From JACPNO01 sp963825405 (GTDB lineage: Bacteria > Acidobacteriota > Terriglobia > Bryobacterales > Bryobacteraceae): a stretch of DNA of 64,000 nt. The notes under the pieces are model-generated. The model saw only the letters and a list, made by a program, of their open reading frames with translations, was not told the origin of the DNA and did not search any database. The stretch is from positions 186,001 to 250,000 of the forward strand of contig CAWGTB010000006.1 of the NCBI GenBank assembly GCA_963825405.1, in the 5' to 3' direction. The position numbers and the translations under genes are program-made. Below are positions 28,540 through 36,554 of this stretch, piece by piece. How positions within the stretch are numbered: the first letter of the stretch is position 1; every line of letters begins with the position of its first letter.

Positions 28540-29384
28540 CCGCCAATTGCTGCGACCTGCGAATCGTAATGTTGCCGGGCGAGCGAAACGATCTGTTCCG
28601 CTTGTTCCGGCAAATTGTTTCTCAACCAGAGGACAGTAGCCTCCGCGGTCGGCATGACCGCCCAGGCGGGACGTTGATTAGCCCGGATCAGGAGCCGTAG
28701 CTCCGCCGCTTTCGAGCCAAGAATCTCATCCATCGATTGATGCAGTGCGGCTTCCAGCATACCGTTGGGCTGCGTCGGAATCAGATGGGTGTGCGTGCGG
28801 AGAACTCCGTCGAGATTGGCTACGTTAAACTCTTTACCAAAAACGTCAATCGCGTAGGCACAATACAGGCTGAAGGAGGACTGCTCCAGCAGCTTATTCC
28901 AAAATTGTTCCAGGCGGATGGCGGCGGCATATTGCCGCGCCTTCCACAAGATTCCTACCATCTCGCCATAGGCCCGTGAGCCTTCTGCGCCTTTGGCTGG
29001 ACAAACCTGCCGCAGCGCTGCGCGTATCACGCCCGCAAAGCGCTCCCAATCCGGCTGTCCGCCGATCATGAATTTATCCAGCGTCTCCTGGGCATCCCAG
29101 CAGACCAATTGCCGGCTTGCACGCAGGGCATCAAGATCGGCGCCCATCGTCTCCAAATGGCGGCTGAACAATTCCTGGTGTGCCGGCGTTGCGATCACTA
29201 AAACGCCATCGCCTTGCCGAAGACCTTGCCAGAGATAGTGCCCGACGTTGTTGGTCAGCGCTTCTTCACCAGTCTCATAGAGCTGGACAAAGTGGCCGCG
29301 AGAATGGGGATGTTCAAGAAGATTTTCCCAGGGCGACATCTCAGTGCCTTCCGCAATTACGCTAACACGGTCGAGCCCATCCAC
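28536..29384 (-). CDS. MEDS-domain sensory protein (DcmR-like)
   Basis: A 282-residue protein with the MEDS (methanogen/methylotroph DcmR sensory) pattern: HFVQLYETGEEALTNNVGHY, then GLRQGDGVLVIATPAH, and EMVGILWKARQYAAAIRLEQFW. Such domains are thought to sense small molecules and often sit beside or inside hybrid kinases. No DNA-binding or kinase domain is visible in the remaining C-terminal residues. The start could also be the ATG at 29339 (MSPWENLLEHPHSRGH), which begins right at the domain. It follows the second receiver gene and is probably part of the same leftward transcript as the GAF/PAS kinase. Confidence 0.75.
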   Translation of the reverse strand: MDGLDRVSVIAEGTEMSPWENLLEHPHSRGHFVQLYETGEEALTNNVGHYLWQGLRQGDGVLVIATPAHQELFSRHLETMGADLDALRASRQLVCWDAQETLDKFMIGGQPDWERFAGVIRAALRQVCPAKGAEGSRAYGEMVGILWKARQYAAAIRLEQFWNKLLEQSSFSLYCAYAIDVFGKEFNVANLDGVLRTHTHLIPTQPNGMLEAALHQSMDEILGSKAAELRLLIRANQRPAWAVMPTAEATVLWLRNNLPEQAEQIVSLARQHYDSQVAAIGG

Positions 29385-29414
29385 CTATTTGGACGTTTTC
29401 GGCTACCCATCCGT

Positions 29415-29927
29415 TCAATCGGTAGAGACATACTGTTTAATCAAATTCGCGAGCTCCATATATGCCGCCAGGCTCTTGGGTTTCTGGAAATACGCCTCAG
29501 CCCCCAGGCGTTGCACGGCGACGCGATCGGTTTCCGCCGTTGAGGAGGTAACAACGATGACGGGTGCCCGATTGCAGCGCGAGCCACTACGCAGCCGCCG
29601 CAGCACCTCAATGCCGTCCACCTTCGGTATGTTCAGGTCCAGAAGCACCAGGGCCGGGCACGCGGCTTCCTCCGCCGTTGCCAGGCGTTGCAAATACTGC
29701 AGCGCGTCCTGTCCATCGGTGGCGACGTGGAGGTTGAGATTCAGCTCGCAGCGTTCAATGACCTCCTTGATGACGAACACGTCCGTGGGGTTGTCCTCCA
29801 CCAGTAGCACGGTACGCGGCCCAGAGCCGCCGAAAACACGAATTCGATTCCCGCCCGCTACCGGTTGCGCGAGGGGAGGGCGAAGCTGAAGGTGGATCCT
29901 CCGCCAGGTGAAGACTTGTCGAGCCAA
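29415..29927 (-). CDS. Rcp1-like single-domain response regulator
   Basis: A receiver protein with RTVLLVEDNPTDVFVIKEVI, ALVLLDLNIPKVDGIEVL (phosphoacceptor Asp), VIVVTSSTAE and YFQKPKSL. The 5' end is uncertain: ATG at 29927 lies within the 3' end of the kinase gene, and the first 35 residues may not be translated, with GTG near the beginning of the receiver as an alternative. The overlap with the kinase gene implies coupled expression and makes it that kinase's likely phosphorylation target. Confidence 0.82.
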   Translation of the reverse strand: MARQVFTWRRIHLQLRPPLAQPVAGGNRIRVFGGSGPRTVLLVEDNPTDVFVIKEVIERCELNLNLHVATDGQDALQYLQRLATAEEAACPALVLLDLNIPKVDGIEVLRRLRSGSRCNRAPVIVVTSSTAETDRVAVQRLGAEAYFQKPKSLAAYMELANLIKQYVSTD

Positions 29928-32395
29928 ATTCGCCCTCCGTACTGCTCCACCACCCGCTGGCAGATAGCCAGGCCGATGCCGCTGCCCGGGTACTTCTCAC
30001 GGCCATGCAGGCGCTTAAAGAGACCGAAGATTTGTTCCGCGAACTGCGGATCGATTCCAATCCCATTGTCGGCCACGGAGAACACACACCAGCCGTCCCG
30101 TTCGTCGGCTGCGACATGAACACGAGGAACCTCCTTGCCACGGTACTTTATGGCATTGCTGATCAGGTTTTGAAATAACTGGGCTAGCCGGCTTTCGTGG
30201 ATAGCCACTGCGGGCAATTCCGTGGCGGTAATGGTTGCTCCAGCCTCTTCAATCTGCGCCTTCAGGGTTTCCAGAACATTGGCAAGAACAGACGCCGCTT
30301 CCACGCTGGCCGCAGGGCCTTCCTCGTGCTTCGTCGCTCTCGTGTAGGTGAGAAGATCCTCGATGAGAGTTCCCATCCGCTGGGACGCCGTGAGGATATT
30401 CCCCAAGAATAAACCGTCTTCGCCTTGCAGACGCGACTGCCAGTTCCGTTCGATGATCTGCGCCGATATGGAGATCGTCCGCAGCGGCTCCTGTAAATCG
30501 TGGCTGGCAGAATAAGCGAAAATCTCCAGATCCCGATTGGCCAGACGCAATTCTTCGTTCGACCGCTTCAGTTCTTCCTGCACCCAGCGGGTTTGCTCGA
30601 AGAGGCGCGCATTATCCATGGCGATAGCAGCTTGCGCGGCAATCCCGGAAACGATCTCCGCGTGGGATTCGGTGAATCGGCCGGGCGCGGAATGTCCGAA
30701 GAAGAGGCCGCCAAGTACTTCTCCCGACCGCGCGATAACAGGCGCGGCGAGATAGCTGCGTACCGGTGGCCGCCCTTCCAGAAGAGCGTAGTACGGCGGG
30801 TTCTTGCCATCGCGGAAATCCTGAGTCACGTCGTGGCAACGCACCACGGATTCCGCACGGAATTTCGCCTCAAATAAATCGGCGCTTCGGGGCATGGGAG
30901 AAACTTCAACGTCGCGCGGCGGCCCACCCGAAACGGTGTGCAGCACGTAGGACTCGCCCTTCTCGTTGGTTACGTTGTGGAACAACGAGCCAAATTCCGC
31001 TCCGACGAGCGCCGTGGCTAAATCGGTTACTTCCTGCACAAGTTTTTTCAGATCCAGTTGCAGCGAAAGCCTGGTGGCGACGCGATTGAGCAGTTCCGCG
31101 GTCCGGCGGGCCTCCTGTTCACGCGCCAGCAGGGAGGCACGTTCTTTCTCAGCGCGTTTCCGCGCGGTGATGTCGCGGGCTATCTTGGACGCACCGACGA
31201 TCTTCCCCGCGCTATCCCGGACCGGCGAGACCGTCAGGGAGACGTCGATAATCTCGCCGTCTTTTCTCCGCCGCCTGGTCTCGTATTGTTCGATTCGTTG
31301 CCCAAGTTGTATTTTGCTTAGAATGGCGGGCATCTCGTCGCGGCGGTCGGGCGCGGTGAGAATCGAAATCGGTTTGCCTACGGCTTCGTCAGCGGTATAG
31401 CCGAAAATTCGCTCGGCACCTTGATTCCAACTGGTGATTATCCCGCTTAGATTCTTGCTGACGATAGCGTCATCCGAGCTTTCGACGATGGCAGCCAGGC
31501 GCTGGCTGGCCGCTTCGAGCTGTTTTCGCTCCGTAATGTCAGTAGCGATGCCGCATACGCCGGTCACTGCCTGGTCGGGACCGTACAACGGGAACTTAAT
31601 GGAAATGTAGCTGTGAATTCCATCGTCGTGGGGGGCGATCTCTTCCACGGCCACAGGTTTACCGGCAGCCAGAGCGGCCTGATCATTGGCTTGATATCGT
31701 TCCGCCAGTTCTCGGGGAAAAATGTCGTAGTCTGTCCGGCCAACTAGCTCTGCCTTCTTGACGTGAAACAGTTCCTCATAACGCCGGTTGATGAGCAGGT
31801 ACCGGCCTTGCAGATCCTTGAGGAAGATGACGTTTGCCGAATTATCCAAAATTGCCTGAAAGCGCTGCTCGCTCTTAGCGCGTTCAAGCTCGGAGCGCTT
31901 ACGTTCCGTAGCCAACGCAACGTGGGTGGCGATGGCGCCCGCAAGCTCCAGCTCCTCGGATGTGCATTCATGGGGCTGGGCATAATACAGCATGAACTTC
32001 CCGAAGACGCCTGCGTCGAGGGCCAGGGGCAAGAACGCCATGCCGCCAATTCCTTCCCGCCTCATCACATCGTGGAACGGAGCGAGACTCTCATCTGCCA
32101 GAACATCGGGAACAACGACAGGTTGCGCGTCGAGAGTCCCCCGCTGCCATGGGGAGTGTCCCGTGACGGCAGCCTGGTATTGATTGGAAAGCCCGCGCGA
32201 CGCTGTGAACCGGATGACGCCGTGATCGTCAAACAGCAAAATGGCGGCCCGATCGGCCGCCGTCGCGGTGAGCAAACTGGTCAGCGCCGCCTCGTACACA
32301 TCTTCGAGGGCGCTGGCTCGGCTGAGCGCGGCGAGAAGGTGGTACAGCGTTCGAAAACGATCCGGTCCACTCGCCAAACCCGCTACGACCGACAT
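29858..32395 (-). CDS. GAF-PAS-PAS-GAF sensor histidine kinase (phytochrome-kinase-like transmitter)
   Basis: An 845-residue soluble kinase counted from MSVVAGLASGPDRFRTLYHL, which starts at the first GAF domain; in-frame ATG and GTG codons up to 32497 are alternatives. Order: GAF (about 15-175), PAS with FQAILDNSANVIFLKDLQG, PAS with SDDAIVSKNLSGIITSWNQG, a second GAF with FGSLFHNV, then the H-box SASHDLQEPLRTISI and the ATPase boxes NLISNAIKYRG, VADNGIGIDP and GSGIGLAICQRVV. No bilin-binding Cys is evident, so light sensing is not claimed. The transmitter and neighbouring Rcp1-like receivers resemble Cph1-Rcp1 systems. Confidence 0.88.
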   Translation of the reverse strand: MSVVAGLASGPDRFRTLYHLLAALSRASALEDVYEAALTSLLTATAADRAAILLFDDHGVIRFTASRGLSNQYQAAVTGHSPWQRGTLDAQPVVVPDVLADESLAPFHDVMRREGIGGMAFLPLALDAGVFGKFMLYYAQPHECTSEELELAGAIATHVALATERKRSELERAKSEQRFQAILDNSANVIFLKDLQGRYLLINRRYEELFHVKKAELVGRTDYDIFPRELAERYQANDQAALAAGKPVAVEEIAPHDDGIHSYISIKFPLYGPDQAVTGVCGIATDITERKQLEAASQRLAAIVESSDDAIVSKNLSGIITSWNQGAERIFGYTADEAVGKPISILTAPDRRDEMPAILSKIQLGQRIEQYETRRRRKDGEIIDVSLTVSPVRDSAGKIVGASKIARDITARKRAEKERASLLAREQEARRTAELLNRVATRLSLQLDLKKLVQEVTDLATALVGAEFGSLFHNVTNEKGESYVLHTVSGGPPRDVEVSPMPRSADLFEAKFRAESVVRCHDVTQDFRDGKNPPYYALLEGRPPVRSYLAAPVIARSGEVLGGLFFGHSAPGRFTESHAEIVSGIAAQAAIAMDNARLFEQTRWVQEELKRSNEELRLANRDLEIFAYSASHDLQEPLRTISISAQIIERNWQSRLQGEDGLFLGNILTASQRMGTLIEDLLTYTRATKHEEGPAASVEAASVLANVLETLKAQIEEAGATITATELPAVAIHESRLAQLFQNLISNAIKYRGKEVPRVHVAADERDGWCVFSVADNGIGIDPQFAEQIFGLFKRLHGREKYPGSGIGLAICQRVVEQYGGRIWLDKSSPGGGSTFSFALPSRNR

Positions 32396-32530
32396 TGACC
32401 CGATTCTACCGCGCGCCTCATGGCTTGACGTCAGCGTCGACGGCATGTTTCGCGGCGGAGCATCGATTATCGAGGGGAAGAAATTCATGCCGCGCACCGA
32501 CCTGGCTCATGGACACTTTTTCTTGCGCCT

Positions 32531-32914
32531 CTAGCCGCCTTTGTTTATCACCGTAATCTCATTCTTAACGTCGCTCACGCCCGCAACTGCTTTAGCTTTG
32601 GACTCGATAGACGATTTTTCATCCTCCGATCGGACTGGGCCCCGCAAAGTAACCGTGCCATTCTCGCTAATGACTTTCACGTTGTGAGCATATGTAGAAA
32701 GCGCCTTGTCGGCGACCAGCGCCTTCCTAATCTGGCGTGTGATTTCGCGATCGTTCTTATTTTCTTTTTGCTGGTCCGCGGTCTTCCCGCCATCCCTGTT
32801 AGCGCTGGTATTGTCCGGTTCTTGCGCGACGGCAAGATTTAACGTCCCGGCACAAAGCATTAGCGCACCTGCGAGCATTAGCAATGCTTTGAAGGGCCTC
32901 ACCCGTAACAACAT
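32531..32914 (-). CDS. Secreted BON-domain protein
   Basis: A protein of about 127 residues with a signal peptide (MLLRVRPFKALLMLAGALML...AVAQ) and one BON domain: DREITRQIRKALVADKALST, NVKVISENGTVTLRGPV and AKAVAGVSDVKNEITVI. BON domains bind phospholipid membranes and are common in osmotic-shock proteins such as OsmY. Of two neighbouring ATG codons, 32914 has better spacing to AGGAG than 32920. It is divergent from the gene at 33028, and a similar two-BON lipoprotein is encoded at 48.3 kb. Confidence 0.85.
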   Translation of the reverse strand: MLLRVRPFKALLMLAGALMLCAGTLNLAVAQEPDNTSANRDGGKTADQQKENKNDREITRQIRKALVADKALSTYAHNVKVISENGTVTLRGPVRSEDEKSSIESKAKAVAGVSDVKNEITVINKGG

Positions 32915-32980
32915 TTTCATTCTCCTGCCCGTGAGACACCTGGGGGAGAGAAACGTTTCGGGCTTTCGGGCCAGGCAGAG

Positions 32981-32996
32981 TGGCCACAATCTTGCA
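32981..32996 (+). promoter_or_regulatory. Sigma-54-like -24/-12 promoter candidate
   Basis: TGGCC-N6-TTGCA with the GG and GC doublets at correct distance. The predicted start site is near 33006, 22 bases before the ATG at 33028 and ahead of its GGAG. Confidence 0.45.
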
Positions 32997-33027
32997 GATC
33001 TCTACCCGAGGGAGAAAGGTTGGAGCC

Positions 33028-33857
33028 ATGGAAACCGTCGTTGGAGTCTTTCGTTCACGGGATGCCGCCGAGAGTGCCGCCGTCCAGTTTCGCGGGCAAG
33101 AAGTTAGCCTGCTAATGCCCGGCGCCACCGATGCGCAGCTCCATGCTGTCCCGACCTCTGCCACCGAACAGCCGGGGATGGGTAAAGCCATTGGCGGTGT
33201 TGTGGGAGCGGCGCTGGGCGCAGCCGGCGGGCTGGAACTCGGAGCTCTGGTTGCAACCGGGATCGTGCCTGGAGTTGGACCGGTGGTGGCGGTCGGGATT
33301 GCCGCCGCGGCCTTACTCGGTGCGGTCGGCTCCGTGGCAGGGGCCGCGGGTGGGGCCGCCATCGAAGAGCGGGTGAACGGGCTTCCCGAGGACGAGATCT
33401 ACGTCTATGAAGACGCTTTGCGCAAGGGGCGCAGCGTGGTGTTTGTAAAGGCCAGCGCGGAGCATCCCGCCGACCAGGTGCGCAACCAGCTTACGCAGGC
33501 GGGCGCCGAAAGCATTGATGCCGCTCGCGATGCCTGGTGGATCGGGCTGCGCAGCGCCGAGCAGGAGCACTATCGAGCTTCCGGTGGAGATTTTGAGAAA
33601 GCCGAGCCGGCGTACAGGGCGGGCTTTGAAGCGGCTTTGCGCCGGCGAGATCCGAAGCTGGTACGCGACACGATTGCCAGATACGCGACGAATGCGCACC
33701 AGGAGGCGTTCCGCCGCGGCTATGAACGCGGCCAGGCCCATCGCGCCGCCAATCCAAGCCCAGGGCAAGGCGCGGAGGACAGCGCCGGAAGATTGATCAG
33801 GCGATCGACGAGGCATCGGAAGAATCCTTTCCGGCGAGCGATCCTCCCAGCCATTGA
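33028..33857 (+). CDS. Glycine-zipper membrane-associated stress-type protein (3' frameshift)
   Basis: Begins METVVGVFRSRDAAESAAVQ, a sequence typical of general-stress proteins with an N-terminal alpha/beta domain. A long Gly/Ala hydrophobic stretch follows (GKAIGGVVGAALGAAGGLEL to VAGAAGGAAIEE), and then a C-terminal domain (YVYEDALRKGRSVVFVKA). The uninterrupted frame runs on to 34080, but that tail is spurious. Shifting one base near 33787 gives KIDQAIDEASEESFPASDPP and a stop at 33857. DEASEESFPASDPP is a recurring C-terminal tail in soil-bacterial stress proteins. ATG at 33028 follows GGAG. A sigma-54-like promoter precedes it. Confidence 0.75.
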
Positions 33858-33901
33858 GTTTACGGGCACGACCGTTGCGCAGAGATCAGGAGGAATTGCT
33901 T

Positions 33902-34923
33902 ATGTCCGGACGGTACGACGTTGTATTGGTTGCGTCACTGGTAATGCTGTGGGGCCAGGCCGCAGCCGCAGACGAAAAAATCGCCGGCGCGGTAGGAATT
34001 ACACAGCAGGAGCCTGCCGTACTGTGGCGCAACCCACAGGATTTGTCCTCACGAAATCTGTTCTATGGACGCGGTGGTGAGCAACATCAGCCTGTTGGCG
34101 ATTACACGTTCGTGAAGGAAGACATGGCCGGCACCAACCCGAAGTTCGTCGCGCGCGACGCGAAGGGCGTGACATGGACTGTAAAGCTGGGCATCGAAGC
34201 CAAGCCAGAAGTGGCGGCGTCGCGGCTGGTCTGGGCTGCAGGCTATTCCGCCGACGAGGATTACTTTGTTTCCGAGATCCACGTTACCGGCCTGCCTGCC
34301 CGCCTGCATCGCGGCGCGAAGTTGGAGGACGCCAGCGGGTAACTTTCGCAATGTCCGCTTGAAACGGCATTCCAAGGAGGAAAAAGCCGGCCGTTGGAAG
34401 TGGCGGCAGAATCCATTTACCGGTACACGCGAGTTCAATGGATTGCGCACTCTGGTGGCGGTGATCAATGACTGGGATGTGAAGGACGACAATACCGCAA
34501 TCCGCGAAGAAGAAGGCCAGGACGGCCGCCGTCAGCAGTGTCTTTTTCATCAGCGACCTCGGCGCCAGCTTCGGGACAGCGGGGATCGTGAACCCGCGCT
34601 CGAAATCCAAAGGCGATCTCGCTTCTTACCAGTCTTCCCACTTTATCCGTCGGACCAAACCGGAATTCGTCGATTTCGATACACCCCGGCGCCCCTCGAT
34701 AATCTTCCTGGTTAACCCCCACTCCTTTTTCAGCCGCATGGGGATGCGTTGGGTGGGCAGAGACATCCCTCGCAGCGATGCGCACTGGACCGGCGAACTT
34801 CTAGGACGTCTTTCCATCGATCAGATTCGCGACGCGTTCCGGGGCGCCGGTTACGCTCCGGCTGAAGTAGAAGGCTTCACCCAAGTAGTGAAAGGCAGAA
34901 TCGAGGAGCTAAACAAGCTATGA
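33902..34923 (+). CDS. Secreted protein of unknown function (two frameshifts)
   Basis: Starts MSGRYDVVLVASLVMLWGQA with a signal peptide cleaved near AAADEK. Segments: 33902-34335 (NPQDLSSRNLFYGRGGEQHQ), then from about 34340 NFRNVRLKRHSKEEKAGRWK and LVAVINDWDVKDDNT. From about 34520 it reads VFFISDLGASFGTAGIVNPR and, at the end, SIDQIRDAFRGAGYAPAEVE. The total is about 338 residues. The repeated order 'INDWDVKDDNT ... ISDLGASFG' faintly recalls kinase-like folds, but I cannot name a family. The stop overlaps the next gene start by four bases (ATGA), so it is co-translated with the protein at 34920. Confidence 0.6.
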
Positions 34924-35540
34924 AGCGAAAAATATTCGCAGCCTTTGCGTCCGTCATTCTCCTGCTTGGGCCTTTGTCGTTAGAGTCAATAGCGGAGGAC
35001 GGATATGTTCACAGGCTGGTCAGCAAGGAAGCGGCGGCGCGGTCAGCAATCGCCGCGGGCTTCGATCAGGCGGTCGGCACGCCATCGGAATGGGGCGGCG
35101 GGATCAAAGGCTTTGGCAGACGCCTCGGCTCGGCGTTCGGAACGCATATCATCAGGAGTACCATCCATTATGGCGTGAGCAAGATGCTACACGAGGAGCT
35201 CGATTACAAACGCTCGGAGGAGGAGGGATTCCGCCGGCGTCTTAGTTATGCCCTGCTCGCGACTGTAATCACGCGCAAGACGACCACCGGACGCGAGACT
35301 GTGGCGGTGGGCTCAATCTCCGGAATTGTCGGCAGCTCATTGATTTCGCGGCTCTGGCACCCAGTCCGTTTTCACACCGTTGCGAGTGGATTCTCTGCTG
35401 CCGGCGTTGGGTTCGGGGCGGAGGCGGGCATTAACGTTCTGCGGGAGTTTTGGCCGGATATCCGGCATCCGCACCGGCGGGTTCATGCCAACCCTGCTCC
35501 GGGGCCTGGAACCATCCCAGAGGGCCAAACGTCCAATTAG
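34920..35540 (+). CDS. Secreted or membrane-associated protein of unknown function
   Basis: A 206-residue protein with a signal peptide (MKRKIFAAFASVILLLGPLS). It contains amphipathic Gly-rich segments (GGGIKGFGRRLGSAFGTHII, VGSISGIVGSSLISRLW, FHTVASGFSAAGVGFGAEAG) that could insert into membranes, and a Pro-rich tail. No family recognised. Its ATG overlaps the stop of the previous gene (ATGA). The next gene, a phosphatase, begins 18 bases later. The three gene products all carry export signals, so a shared envelope role is likely. Confidence 0.6.
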   Translation: MKRKIFAAFASVILLLGPLSLESIAEDGYVHRLVSKEAAARSAIAAGFDQAVGTPSEWGGGIKGFGRRLGSAFGTHIIRSTIHYGVSKMLHEELDYKRSEEEGFRRRLSYALLATVITRKTTTGRETVAVGSISGIVGSSLISRLWHPVRFHTVASGFSAAGVGFGAEAGINVLREFWPDIRHPHRRVHANPAPGPGTIPEGQTSN

Positions 35541-35557
35541 ATGTGAGCTATAGGGCT

Positions 35558-36145
35558 ATGAAACACAAGACAGAGTCTGCATTTTTTGCCTGGCGTTCCG
35601 CGGCCTTGTATTTTTTGCTGCTATGCCTGCCGTCGCTGTCCAGGGCTGCTGATATCCAGGCGCCTGGCGTATCGAACTTCTGGAAAGTCGACGACCAGGT
35701 TTACCGCGGCGCACAGCCTTCAGAGGCCGGATTTCAATCCCTGGCCAAACTGGGCGTTAAGACCGTGGTCGACCTGCGGTTGGCGGGCGAGGAGTCGCAT
35801 TCTAAAGCCGAGGAACAGCGGATTGTCGAAGCCGCAGGCATGAAGTATGTGAGCGCTCCCATGGAGGGGATGCACACTCCAGCGAATGACCAGGTGTCAC
35901 GCGTCCTATCCATCCTCCAGGATCCCGCCGCTGGGCCCGTTTTCCTTCACTGCCAGCGCGGGGCGGATCGAACCGGGGCGCTCATTGCCTGCTACCGCAT
36001 CGGCCACGATGGCTGGGAGAACAAGAAGGCGCTGAACGAAGCGCGATCTCTCGGGATGAGTTGGTATCAAGTGGCTCTGCGGCGTTATGTGCTCGGCTAC
36101 CGCACGACGCCTCCCAGTAATCCCATCGCAGTTGCAGCCCGGTAG
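35558..36145 (+). CDS. Exported dual-specificity/tyrosine phosphatase
   Basis: A 195-residue protein with a signal peptide (AALYFLLLCLPSLSRAAD). The phosphatase loop HCQRGADRTG matches the cysteine-dependent HCxxGxxR motif, and the N-terminal part (FWKVDDQVYRGAQPSEAGF, then LGVKTVVDLRL) follows the pattern of DSP/Cys-based phosphatases such as the DUF442-like and plant/fungal atypical group. It probably dephosphorylates tyrosine, inositol or lipid phosphates outside the cytoplasm. ATG at 35558 begins the signal sequence. A hairpin at its stop codon may end the 33.0-36.1 kb transcript. Confidence 0.82.
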   Translation: MKHKTESAFFAWRSAALYFLLLCLPSLSRAADIQAPGVSNFWKVDDQVYRGAQPSEAGFQSLAKLGVKTVVDLRLAGEESHSKAEEQRIVEAAGMKYVSAPMEGMHTPANDQVSRVLSILQDPAAGPVFLHCQRGADRTGALIACYRIGHDGWENKKALNEARSLGMSWYQVALRRYVLGYRTTPPSNPIAVAAR

Positions 36146-36185
36146 ACGGTCGTATTTCGCACTCTGCAAAATTTGCGATCGTCTA
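36143..36185 (+). terminator. Hairpin at the end of the phosphatase gene
   Basis: TAGACGGTCG (36143-36152, including the stop codon) pairs with CGATCGTCTA (36176-36185) with one mismatch. There is no T-run, so it may be an mRNA 3'-end structure rather than an intrinsic terminator. Confidence 0.4.
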
Positions 36186-36292
36186 AGTGTGCAATTCAGA
36201 CTCGCCGCGTGGCCACCCACATGCTCATCCCTTAGTAAGTCTGATTAGTCAATCGAGTCATTCAGGCTTGAGTGCTACTTACTGGAGGAGTT

Positions 36293-36505
36293 ATGAATCG
36301 AACGGTGGGCGTCATCCTGATTGTGATCGGCTTAGTGGGGCTGGCCTGGGGAGGTTTCACCTACACGACCCAGGAGAAGGTTGTCGATGTCGGACCGATC
36401 CACGCTTCGCGCGACAAAACGCACACAGTTCCCCTTCCTCCCATAGCAGGAGCGATTGCGCTGGTTGCGGGTGTTGCCCTGGTGGCAAGCGGCAAGAATC
36501 AATAG
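36293..36505 (+). CDS. Small two-helix membrane protein (DUF3185-like)
   Basis: A 70-residue protein with two transmembrane helices, VGVILIVIGLVGLAWGGFTY and PPIAGAIALVAGVALVASG, joined by TTQEKVVDVGPIHASRDKTH. The arrangement and the VDVGP turn resemble the DUF3185 group of small membrane proteins. ATG at 36293 follows GGAGGAG. A weak sigma-54-like motif (TGGCC-N6-ATGCT) lies at 36210-36225. Confidence 0.7.
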   Translation: MNRTVGVILIVIGLVGLAWGGFTYTTQEKVVDVGPIHASRDKTHTVPLPPIAGAIALVAGVALVASGKNQ

Positions 36506-36554
36506 TTCCCTGCAACGTGAACGCACGCAGTCCAGCTCAGGCTGCCACGAACGA

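Noticed and set aside
33858..34080. C-terminal extension of the glycine-zipper protein
   Set aside because: Out of phase; overlaps the next gene's signal peptide.
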